Shown: piece after piece, positions 1 through 6,059 of the stretch
Layout: each line of letters opens with the position of its first letter
Numbering within the stretch: position 1 is the stretch's first letter
DNA from: JALXCG01 sp026991065 [NCBI: Gemmatimonadota bacterium]
GTDB taxonomy: Bacteria > GCA-2686955
DNA length: 6,059 nucleotides
Reading direction: 5' to 3'
Assembly (NCBI GenBank): GCA_026991065.1
Contig: JALXCG010000412.1
Coordinates: 1-6,059, forward strand
Translations under genes and position numbers: made by a program
The notes under the pieces: generated by a model
What the model was told of the DNA's origin: nothing
The model's input: the letters and a program-made list of their open reading frames with translations, nothing else
The model's database searches: none

Positions 1-600
1 ACCCTGCTCCTGGGCGAGAAAATGCAGCGCCAGGCGTTCAATGTCACCGCGGCGCTGGTGCAGGGGCGGAATCGGCACCTCGACGGCGGCGATTCGGTAG
101 TAGAGATCTTCGCGAAAACGGCCGGCGGCGATCTCATCTTTCAGGCTTTTGTTGGTGGCGGTAAGCAGCCAGACATCGACCTTGCGCGGGCGGGTTTCGC
201 CCATTCGGTAGATCCGTCCATCATCGATTGCGCGCAGCAGTTTGGCCTGGAGTTCGAGCGTGATCTCGGCGATCTCATCGAGAAAGAGAACCCCGCCGTC
301 GGCCTCTTCGAACCAGCCGGTTTTGTCTCCGACCGCGCCTGTGAATGCCCCTCTGCGGTGACCGAACAGCTCAGATTCAGCGGTTCCCTCGCCCAGGTTG
401 GCGCAGTTGACCTGGATGAACGGCTTGTCGCCGCGGGCGCAGCGGCGCGCGATCTCTTCCGCCAGGAGATTCTTACCGCTTCCGGTTGGGCCGGTGAGCA
501 GCAGGCGCGGCAGGCGGCCGTTGGCTGCCGCGTAAGCGAGGATCGACTCGGCATGGGCGTAGAGTGCCTGCATCGGCTCGGAACCGCCGATGACCCGTCC
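1..600 (-). other. Domain: sigma-54-interacting AAA+ (residue 1429 onward, cut by window edge)
   Basis: The start VIGGSEPMQALYAHAESI is the standard entry of bacterial enhancer-binding protein ATPases. Walker A is GPTGSGKN with Lys1471 intact; Asn1472 sits where Glu, Ser or Thr is usual. ESELFGHRRGAFTGA (1503-1517) carries the intact sigma-54 contact loop. Walker B is LFLDE (Asp1536, Glu1537). TATN (1575-1578) marks sensor I, and FREDLYYRI (1590-1598) holds the conserved arginine region. The last residues, IPPLHQRRGDIERLALHFL, are also canonical. Everything needed for sigma-54 remodelling inside the window is present. Sensor II and the DNA-binding part lie outside. Confidence 0.97.
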
Positions 601-3600
601 CCACGAGTCGCGGTGGGCGTAGTGGGCTTTCATGCCCCGCGTGACCTCGCGCTCGTCGTGCAGGCGGTTGGCTTCACCGCGCAACTGATCGACTGCCGCG
701 GTGCGCCGAATCAGACGACCGAAGATCCGGCCCATCGCCTCGAAGGCGTTGCGGGTCGACGGTGAGACCGCCAGGTGGTGGGTGCGATTGTCGACATAGA
801 CCACGCCGACCGGTAGGTCATCTTCGAGCAGGGGGACCGCGGCGACACTGAGGATGCCGAAGCGGCGAATCGATTCGAATCCGCTCAGCTCCTCGGCGCT
901 GTGGGCGTCGTCGTGCAGCAGCAATTCGCCGCGCCGGCTGCGGTTGAGAACCCCGGCCGACCAGGTGTGGGCATCCTTCACCGTTTCCGGATCGACGCCG
1001 CGCGTGACATGGGGGCGCAACTCACCCGAGGGAGGATCGACCAGAAAGAGGATGCCGCGTTCGCCATGCAGCAGATCGAGCGTGAGATCGAGCAGGCGCG
1101 GCAGCAGATCGGGCAGGCTTTCGCCGGCGGCGATCTCTTCGAGCACGTGGATCAGGGTGCCGAACGGAGTGGGAGATGTTCCGTTGGGGTTGGCGGCGGC
1201 GGAGGCGGCGCGGATCCGGGCGGCGTCGATCTGCTGCTCGGTGGCCTGCAATAGACGCAGCATCTCGGCTTCCTCGGGAACCTCCTCCAGCATGGCTCGC
1301 GCCTCCAGAACCCGGTCGCGGGCGGCGGCGTCCTGGCTGCGGGCGGCGAGCGCCGAGGCATGGTCGAGCAGGGCCGGGAATTCTTCGGAGATGCCAAGGG
1401 CGCGCATCTGCAGAACTGCGCTGTGCAGTTGCCGATCCGCGGTGGTCAGAAGGCCGCGGGAGAGGGCGGAGCGGCCACTGATCCAGGCGGCGAGCGCGGA
1501 AAAGGAGTCGGCCTGCGCCGCGGAGTGGGTGGCCAGGACCGTATCGGTCAGCGTGGCCGCATCCGTGGCTCTTCCTTCGGCCAGCAGGAGTTCCGCTTTC
1601 AGCAGGGTGACGATTTCGGCGATGCGGCTTTCCGGAGCCGCCTCGATCATCTTCTGGTCGCGGTCGAACAGGGTCCGGGCCTGGTCGGGGCGACCGCGGC
1701 GGCAGGCGATCTGGATGCGGCGCAAAGCGATTTCAGGATCGCGCGGCGCCAACTTCCCGCCGCGGGCGGCGTGAGCTTCCGCTTCGGTCCAGCGCAGCAG
1801 ATGCATCTCCAGGCGGATCCAGGTTTGCTCGGCCATGAGGCGGTGGGCGGGGCTCTCCACACCCGCCAGGGCCTGGTCCACACTTTCCAGGGTCTGCCGC
1901 GCGGCAGTGACCCGCCGGAGGCGGATCAGGTCGACCGCCAGACTGGTGCGCAGCCAGGCGGCATCGAGAATGCGGCCGGCGCCGGCCGCGGCGGCGATCG
2001 CTTCGCGCAGATCGGCCACTGCTTCTTCGATCCGCGAGAGACGTTCGAGAACCCGCGCGCGCGAGGCCAGGAGATTGAGCAGCACATTGATGTGGCCGAA
2101 CTCGCGAACCCGCGGCATCGCCTGATCGAAGAGGGTGATCGCTTCGTCGAATTTGTGCTCGGCGCTGGCGATCGCGGCGAGACGCAACTCGGCGAAGATG
2201 CAGATTTCAGTGTCGCCCCAACTCGCTGCCGCGGCCCGCGCCGCGGTGAATCCGGCGCGCGCTTCCTGCAGCCGGCCATCCCGGAAATCTACCTCGGCGC
2301 AGCTCTGTGTGGCGCGCAACGCCAGAGGGGCGGCGCCTAGTCGGGTGGCGATCTCCAGCGCTTCCCGCGCCGCCCGCCCGGCCGCCACCAGGTTGCGGGT
2401 TGCGCCCAGGGCTTCCGCCAGGGCGAGGGAGTCGTACCCGACAGTGAGTTCACTGCCCTGTCGGCGGGCGGTGTTGATCGCCGCTTCGATCTGCGGCAGC
2501 GCCTCCTCGCTGCGGCCGGTCGCGGCCAGCGCCCGCCCGAGAGAGATCTGAGACTGATGGAGGGTGGCGGCGTCGGCTGCGGAGGCCCCGCGGCGGCTGC
2601 CAAGGTAGTCCACCAATGGGGCCAGAAAGGCGATCGCGTCCGCCGCCGATTCACTCTCCACCAGGGCGGCGCCGAGGGCGCTGAGCGCGCCGATCGCGAT
2701 TTTCGCCAGCGCTGGAGTCTGGCCGTCGAGCAGTGGTTGCAGCGTGGCGGCGGTCGGCAGCGGCGCCGGAACCGCGGCGGCGGTGGTGAAATGGGACCAG
2801 GCCGCGCGCGCGTGGCCGGCGGCGCGCTGAGCATCATGGCTGGCCAGGGCGGCGTTGGCGGCGGCCACACAGGCGCGCGCATAGGCGGGATCATCGGCCG
2901 CGATGTGACGCAGTGCCAGGTCGGTCAGTTCCTGGGCTTGGGCGGGAGGTGTGGCGGCATCACCGACGACCTCTTCGATGGCGTCAAGCGCAGCGTCGAA
3001 AGCTCCGCAGCCGAGCTGGTGGCGGGCGCGCAGGAATGGTGGGATCGGCTCGCTGCCGGCGGCCAGGCGGCGCAGCGCGCGCTGGTGCATCCGGCGCGCG
3101 CGAACCCGGCCGAGATCCTCGCGGACCAGGGCGACGACCCGCTCTGTCGCCGGACGGAAACGCCGCTGGGCGTCGTGGCGCAGCAACCCCAGTTGCGTTA
3201 GGTGTTCAAGATGCGACTGTAGTTTGGCGTCGGGTGCGTCGAGCAGGGATTGCAGTTCCGCCGGAGTCGCGGGGAGCGTATGCACAACCGCGGCTTCGAG
3301 CAGTGCTTGCTCGCCCGGCGAAAGGTGGGTCAAGAGTTGCAGAATGCTCTTGTCGTCAACGCTGATCAGTGCTTCAACCTTGGCCGCGGCCTGAGCATCG
3401 GTGAGCCCGGAGAGGGTGCCCGGAGTGAGGCGCTGGGCCAGGTCGATGATGCGCCCGGGTTGACCCCGGGTGTGACGCTGGACCGCTTCGAGCACGCGCT
3501 CCCGGATCTCGCCCGGCTCGCACTGGAGGGCCCAGGCGAGAAGCGCGCGGGTGGCGGCGCGAGTGAGAGGGGCGAGCCGGGCGCAAGGCACGTCACCGGC

Positions 3601-4884
3601 GCGGTCGCTGATGGCGACCAGACCCACATCCTGCACGGGGTGCTCGGCCCAGATCTGTTCGACGATCCTCAGATTGTGGTGGTCCAGCGGCTCCTTGAGC
3701 AGCAGCAGCAGCGGCGTTTCAAGGTGGCCCGCGAGCAAGCGCAGGATTTCGACGAGAGCGTGGGAGCGGGCGGCGTGAATCGCTTCCCAGGGGGCGCCTG
3801 GAGGGGCCGCGGCGGCATCGGCGAGGGCCCGGGGGAGTGGCCCGAGACACGCCTCGCACCACTGCCTGGCGGCGGCGAGCAGGGCTCGCCATGGGGTCGC
3901 GCCGTCGATCTCCAAGACCCGCCAGCCCTGGACTCTGGCGCGGTCCGCGATCTCCATGGCAAAGCGTTTGCGGCCACTGCCGCGGCCTCCTACCACCCGG
4001 AACACCCCGCCCGCGCGGCGCTTCAACCAGTCATCGGCGCCGACCAGGGAGTCTTCCCGGCCGCAGAAGGGGGGGCGCAAGTGCTCGAGCGGAAAGTGCG
4101 TGGGTTGCCGCAGCCGGGCCCCCGGTTGCGCGGCCAGGAGGGTTTCGATCTCTTCAACCAGGGGCGCTGGAATCTGCTCCAGGGAGAGCGGGGGGATGAC
4201 CTCTGCCTGGTCGAGCGGGAGGTGCTCGCCGCGGCTCGCGGCACGCAGAATCGCGCGACTGTTGGCGCCCTCGTGGGGGGGGCGGCCGGTGAGAGCGTGA
4301 TAGAGGCAAGCGCCGAGGCTGAAGGCATCCGCCGCGGCGGTGGGGTGCTCGCCGCGCGCCAACTCCGGTGCGGTGTAGTGGGGGGTGCCGGTGAGCCCGC
4401 GCCGGGTCTTGCCGCTGAGCTGGGCGAGACCGAGATCCAGCAGGGTGACCTGCGGACCGGGGTCGGCGATGAGGATGTGGGCCGGTTTGAGGTCGAGATG
4501 CAGCATGCCGGCGGCGTGAATTGCGCCGACCGCCGCCCTTGCCTGGGCGACCACCGCGGCAAAGAGATCCCAGGGCGGCAGCGGTGCTGCTTCCACCTGG
4601 GCCCGCCACCACTCGGTCAGGGGGCGTCCCGGCGCCAGGCTCATGCAGAGGTAGCCCCACTCCGCCTGGGGATCGCGACCGACATCGAGAAGCTGTACCA
4701 CGCCGGCGGCGGTGACCCGCCGTCCCGCCTGCCATTCGGTGATCGCATCGGCTGCGGTGGGCGTGATCTTGAGTGCGACCTCTTGCTCCGATGCCAAGTC
4801 GCGGGCGCGGAAGACAGAGCCGCTCGCGCCCTCGCCGAGCAGTTCCTCGGTGCGGTAGCGCTGGGCGACGATGGTGTGGAGCAC
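1..4884 (-). CDS. Ser/Thr kinase-STAND-TPR-GAF-sigma-54 activator fusion protein (partial, C-terminus outside window)
   Basis: This frame holds 1628 codons with no stop and continues past position 1. Domains by residue: Ser/Thr kinase 10-260, degenerate NTPase-like module and winged helix about 273-600, TPR array about 625-1225, GAF about 1240-1392, sigma-54 AAA+ from about 1429. The AAA+ part has GPTGSGKN (1465-1472), GAFTGA (1512-1517) and Walker B LFLDE (1533-1537). From family knowledge, such AAA+ domains hydrolyse ATP to open sigma-54 promoter complexes, so this is probably a cytoplasmic transcriptional activator carrying its own kinase. The usual C-terminal helix-turn-helix would lie outside the window. 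I chose the GTG at 4884 because GAGGA sits 9 bases upstream and the kinase fold begins within 10 residues. An in-frame ATG at 4959, directly after a TAA, would add 25 Arg/Pro-rich residues but has no visible Shine-Dalgarno. The gene is divergent from the GGDEF gene. Domain identity is clear; target genes and signal are unknown. Confidence 0.95.
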   Translation of the reverse strand, partial: MLHTIVAQRYRTEELLGEGASGSVFRARDLASEQEVALKITPTAADAITEWQAGRRVTAAGVVQLLDVGRDPQAEWGYLCMSLAPGRPLTEWWRAQVEAAPLPPWDLFAAVVAQARAAVGAIHAAGMLHLDLKPAHILIADPGPQVTLLDLGLAQLSGKTRRGLTGTPHYTAPELARGEHPTAAADAFSLGACLYHALTGRPPHEGANSRAILRAASRGEHLPLDQAEVIPPLSLEQIPAPLVEEIETLLAAQPGARLRQPTHFPLEHLRPPFCGREDSLVGADDWLKRRAGGVFRVVGGRGSGRKRFAMEIADRARVQGWRVLEIDGATPWRALLAAARQWCEACLGPLPRALADAAAAPPGAPWEAIHAARSHALVEILRLLAGHLETPLLLLLKEPLDHHNLRIVEQIWAEHPVQDVGLVAISDRAGDVPCARLAPLTRAATRALLAWALQCEPGEIRERVLEAVQRHTRGQPGRIIDLAQRLTPGTLSGLTDAQAAAKVEALISVDDKSILQLLTHLSPGEQALLEAAVVHTLPATPAELQSLLDAPDAKLQSHLEHLTQLGLLRHDAQRRFRPATERVVALVREDLGRVRARRMHQRALRRLAAGSEPIPPFLRARHQLGCGAFDAALDAIEEVVGDAATPPAQAQELTDLALRHIAADDPAYARACVAAANAALASHDAQRAAGHARAAWSHFTTAAAVPAPLPTAATLQPLLDGQTPALAKIAIGALSALGAALVESESAADAIAFLAPLVDYLGSRRGASAADAATLHQSQISLGRALAATGRSEEALPQIEAAINTARRQGSELTVGYDSLALAEALGATRNLVAAGRAAREALEIATRLGAAPLALRATQSCAEVDFRDGRLQEARAGFTAARAAAASWGDTEICIFAELRLAAIASAEHKFDEAITLFDQAMPRVREFGHINVLLNLLASRARVLERLSRIEEAVADLREAIAAAAGAGRILDAAWLRTSLAVDLIRLRRVTAARQTLESVDQALAGVESPAHRLMAEQTWIRLEMHLLRWTEAEAHAARGGKLAPRDPEIALRRIQIACRRGRPDQARTLFDRDQKMIEAAPESRIAEIVTLLKAELLLAEGRATDAATLTDTVLATHSAAQADSFSALAAWISGRSALSRGLLTTADRQLHSAVLQMRALGISEEFPALLDHASALAARSQDAAARDRVLEARAMLEEVPEEAEMLRLLQATEQQIDAARIRAASAAANPNGTSPTPFGTLIHVLEEIAAGESLPDLLPRLLDLTLDLLHGERGILFLVDPPSGELRPHVTRGVDPETVKDAHTWSAGVLNRSRRGELLLHDDAHSAEELSGFESIRRFGILSVAAVPLLEDDLPVGVVYVDNRTHHLAVSPSTRNAFEAMGRIFGRLIRRTAAVDQLRGEANRLHDEREVTRGMKAHYAHRDSWGRVIGGSEPMQALYAHAESILAYAAANGRLPRLLLTGPTGSGKNLLAEEIARRCARGDKPFIQVNCANLGEGTAESELFGHRRGAFTGAVGDKTGWFEEADGGVLFLDEIAEITLELQAKLLRAIDDGRIYRMGETRPRKVDVWLLTATNKSLKDEIAAGRFREDLYYRIAAVEVPIPPLHQRRGDIERLALHFLAQEQG
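709..1167 (-). other. Domain: GAF sensor (residues about 1240-1392)
   Basis: The segment starts with the helix FGTLIHVLEEIAAGESLPDL. It then shows the alternating strands of a GAF fold: GERGILFLVDPPSGEL (1274-1289), a central helix region, and ILSVAAVPLLEDDLPVGVVYVDNR (1344-1367), which is the typical GAF C-terminal strand pair. It directly precedes the AAA+ domain, the same order as in NifA, FhlA and NorR, where the GAF domain controls the ATPase. No obvious metal or haem ligand cluster is visible, so the signal cannot be named. Confidence 0.88.
1210..3012 (-). other. Domain: TPR array (residues about 625-1225)
   Basis: This is about 600 residues of alanine- and leucine-rich amphipathic helices with no Walker motifs or membrane segments. 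The clearest repeats end in RSEEALPQIEAAINTARRQG, NLVAAGRAAREALEIATRLG, RLQEARAGFTAARAAAASWG, KFDEAITLFDQAMPRVREFG and RIEEAVADLREAIAAAAGAG. These place a glycine at residues 810, 850, 890, 930 and 970, exactly 40 residues apart. That spacing matches the extended 40-residue TPR seen in MalT-like and LGN-like proteins, not the classical 34. From family knowledge the array is likely a superhelical scaffold for protein or ligand binding. Residues before about 760 and after about 1010 are more irregular. Confidence 0.85.
3085..4068 (-). other. Domain: degenerate STAND/AAA-type NTPase-like module plus winged helix (residues about 273-600)
   Basis: The module opens with FCGREDSL (273-280), the usual entry to AAA_16/STAND ATPases that follow bacterial kinase domains. 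A P-loop-like GGRGSGRKR (299-307) follows, with Arg305 at the position of the catalytic lysine and Lys306 at the Ser/Thr position. The Walker B-like strand LLLLLKE (392-398) has Lys397 where aspartate is expected. VGLVAISDR (420-428) resembles the following sensor strand. Residues about 510-600 read as a winged-helix/helical connector (LSPGEQALLEAAVV, LTQLGLLR). The position and overall pattern fit a STAND module, but nucleotide hydrolysis looks doubtful. Confidence 0.72.
4105..4857 (-). other. Domain: Ser/Thr protein kinase (residues about 10-260)
   Basis: Visible kinase landmarks are the glycine loop GEGASGSVFRA (17-27), the ATP-anchoring lysine in VALK (K39), a likely alpha-C glutamate (E50), the catalytic loop HLDLKPAH (129-136) with D131 and K133, DLG in place of DFG (150-152), the activation segment with GTPHYTAPE (166-174), and DAFSLG (186-191). 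The domain is slightly compact because the stretch between K39 and E50 is about ten residues shorter than usual. Two positions depart from consensus: Leu130 replaces the HRD arginine, and His136 replaces the metal-binding asparagine. From the sequence it is a Hanks-type kinase. Whether it still phosphorylates is uncertain. Confidence 0.93.
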
Positions 4885-5103
4885 AGAGAATCGTCCTCGA
4901 AGAAGAGTGGCGGTGGGAAACAGCGGCGCACGATGAGCCGGGGGCCGTGTCCGGCGCATTTACTGACAAGAGAATAAACCTGAAGAGCGGAAAAACGGTC
5001 GCCGATCACAAATAATGAGATCTCCGCCCCCGTTGCGGATCCCGTTCCGCGCGAGGCGCTTTCCCGTCCCGCTTCCTGGCCACAATCTCAAGCAAAAGAA
5101 ACC
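4885..5103. promoter_or_regulatory. Divergent intergenic region with weak promoter candidates
   Basis: The 219 bases between the two divergent genes must hold both promoters unless one gene is read from elsewhere. AT-rich patches lie at about 4960-5020 and 5083-5103. On the plus strand, AATAAT at 5011-5016 resembles a -10 box, with a poor -35 (CGGAAA, 4988-4993) at 17-base spacing. On the minus strand, TATTCT (4976-4971) resembles a -10 box but has no good -35 partner. No convincing sigma-54 -24/-12 pair, operator palindrome, terminator or riboswitch is visible. The cyclase start has only a weak purine tract (AAAAGAAA, 5094-5101). Confidence 0.35.
4894..4898 (-). promoter_or_regulatory. Ribosome binding site for the kinase-activator gene
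   Basis: GAGGA on the minus strand ends 9 bases before the GTG at 4884. It is the reason for preferring GTG over the ATG at 4959, which is preceded by a sequence with no Shine-Dalgarno-like purine run. Confidence 0.65.
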
Positions 5104-6059
5104 ATGGCATTCTACCTTATCGCATTTCTGGCATCCTCGGTAACCGCCGGTGTGATTGGCTATGCCGCCGCGCTCAAAGCAGCAGGCGGCGGGCAGGGGA
5201 GGGAGAGTGCAAAGAAGAAGGTGGAACTGGAAGCGCAACTCAAGGCTGCGCGCAGCGCGTTCGCCGCTCTGGGCGGCATGCTCTCGCGTACCCATGAGTC
5301 GGTGGAGACGCAAACCCATCGCTTGACCACCTTGCGGCGCGATCTGGCGGCCAAGCCGGACATGGAGCCGGCGGATGTGGTGGCGATTCTGCTGGCGGAA
5401 CTCGACCGTGTGCTGGCGGAAAACATGCGCCTCGGCAGGGATCTGCGGGAGGCGCGGCAGACGGTGGCCCGGCAGGAGGAGGCACTGAGCGAACTGCGCG
5501 AGGAGGCGCGTACCGATGGTTTGACGCGGATTGCCAATCGCCGCGAATTCGATACGCGGATTTTTGCTCAGCACGACCGCTTCGAGCGTCTGGGTGAGAC
5601 CTACTCGTTGATCATGATCGACATCGATCACTTCAAGCGGATCAACGATGAGCGGGGACATCCGGTGGGCGACAAGGTGATCACGGGAGTGGCCGAGATG
5701 GTGGCTTCCTGCATCAATCCGGCGGATCTGGTGGCGCGTTACGGTGGCGAGGAGTTTGCGGTTTTGCTGCCGCGGGCGACTGCCGCGGGAGCGCAGCGTG
5801 TGGCCGAGAAGATCCGCGCGAAGGTGGAGCGAACCTCTTTCTGGTGCGATGACCGGCCGATATCGGTGACGATTTCGCTGGGGGTGGCGCAGATTGCCGA
5901 GACGGAGGAGTTGGAGGGGCTGGTGCGCCGGGCGGATGCCGCGCTCTATGACGCGAAGAGCAATGGGCGCAACCAGGTGCGCGTGTCGGAGGTGGCCGTC
6001 AAGGACGTCGAGGAGCGGGTTAAGGGGATTCTGGAGGGGGTGACCGCAGAGGCGCGGGA
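5104..6059 (+). CDS. Membrane-anchored GGDEF diguanylate cyclase (partial, C-terminus outside window)
   Basis: The frame gives 318 codons plus two bases and is still open at the window end. Residues 3-24 form one hydrophobic helix followed by Lys/Arg (K25, R33, K37-39), which suggests a membrane anchor with the rest in the cytoplasm. Residues about 34-135 are charged and probably coiled-coil or helical linker. The GGDEF domain runs from about 137 to 293: DGLTRIANRR (138-147), Asp173 in IDIDHFKRIND, GHPVGD (185-190), the active-site GGEEF (214-218) and RADAALYDAKSNGRN (276-290). From family knowledge it makes c-di-GMP from two GTP as a dimer. The I-site reads NPAD (205-208), not RxxD, so product inhibition there is probably lost. 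There is no periplasmic sensor domain. The ATG at 5104 is preferred because no earlier in-frame start is visible nearby and the TM helix begins at once; its ribosome binding site is weak. About 25 residues beyond the domain are unexplained. Confidence 0.95.
   Translation, partial: MAFYLIAFLASSVTAGVIGYAAALKAAGGGQGRESAKKKVELEAQLKAARSAFAALGGMLSRTHESVETQTHRLTTLRRDLAAKPDMEPADVVAILLAELDRVLAENMRLGRDLREARQTVARQEEALSELREEARTDGLTRIANRREFDTRIFAQHDRFERLGETYSLIMIDIDHFKRINDERGHPVGDKVITGVAEMVASCINPADLVARYGGEEFAVLLPRATAAGAQRVAEKIRAKVERTSFWCDDRPISVTISLGVAQIAETEELEGLVRRADAALYDAKSNGRNQVRVSEVAVKDVEERVKGILEGVTAEAR

Noticed and set aside
22-2340. Long plus-strand open frames at 22-765, 901-1254 and 1360-2340
   Set aside because: They lie opposite the AAA+, GAF and TPR coding region with its readable motifs. 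They have no recognisable fold or ribosome binding sites and are explained by high GC.
3700-3711. CAG x4 microsatellite-like run
   Set aside because: It encodes four leucines (CTG) of the Walker B-like strand on the minus strand. It is in frame and too short to suggest repeat instability.
1-4884. Possible frameshift or pseudogene, given the degenerate kinase and STAND motifs
   Set aside because: Codon-by-codon reading shows one phase from the kinase glycine loop to GAFTGA with no stop. The C-terminal catalytic motifs are intact, so the gene looks maintained.
3250-4977. Plus-strand open frame of 575 codons opposite the kinase and NTPase domains
   Set aside because: It is the exact antisense of the kinase codon phase, shows no domain, and is low-complexity Gly/Arg/Ala-rich as expected from G/C-ending codons read in reverse. 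The minus strand has clear conserved motifs here.
5035-5050. Inverted repeat GCGGA-TCCCGT-TCCGC
   Set aside because: A five-base stem in GC-rich DNA is expected by chance. There is no T-tract for a terminator and no second copy for an operator.
5078-5093. Possible sigma-54 promoter before the cyclase (TGGCC followed by AGCA)
   Set aside because: The GG and GC elements are two bases further apart than the strict -24/-12 spacing, and transcription would start at the ATG.
4960-5661. Minus-strand open frame of 233 codons across the intergenic region and the cyclase
   Set aside because: It overlaps the cyclase, whose GGDEF motifs are unmistakable on the plus strand, and its translation shows no family features.
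1-6059. tRNA, rRNA, CRISPR arrays, insertion sequences, attachment sites
   Set aside because: Nearly all bases are accounted for by the two coding regions, and no direct-repeat/spacer pattern, transposase motif or cloverleaf sequence was seen in the gap.

Overview
The window is high-GC bacterial DNA with strongly G/C-biased third codon positions. It holds two genes transcribed divergently from a 219-base gap, and both run off the window ends. The left gene joins a Ser/Thr protein kinase to a sigma-54 activator AAA+ domain. The right gene is a membrane-anchored diguanylate cyclase. Kinase-rich, sigma-54-rich signalling of this kind suits Acidobacteriota, Myxococcota, Planctomycetota or similar phyla. 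The sequence does not decide among them.

Positions 1-4884 (minus strand) are one uninterrupted frame of 1628 codons without a stop. I read the codons across the whole span and found no internal stop or frameshift. In order, the protein has a Ser/Thr kinase domain, a STAND-type NTPase-like module with degenerate nucleotide-binding motifs, a winged-helix-like segment, a long TPR array with an exact 40-residue register in its middle, a GAF domain, and a sigma-54-interacting AAA+ domain with an intact GAFTGA loop. The expected C-terminal DNA-binding domain lies beyond the left edge.

Positions 4885-5103 are the intergenic region, AT-richer in two patches, with a convincing ribosome binding site only for the minus-strand gene. 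Promoter candidates there are weak.

Positions 5104-6059 (plus strand) encode a short single-TM protein with a charged, probably coiled-coil segment and a catalytically complete GGDEF domain whose primary inhibitory I-site has lost its arginine. The frame is still open at the window end.

As a working picture, the large protein could sense a signal through its TPR and GAF parts and remodel sigma-54 RNA polymerase at target promoters, with the attached kinase as a built-in modulator. The neighbouring enzyme would make c-di-GMP. Only the shared intergenic region links the two, so co-regulation is an inference.
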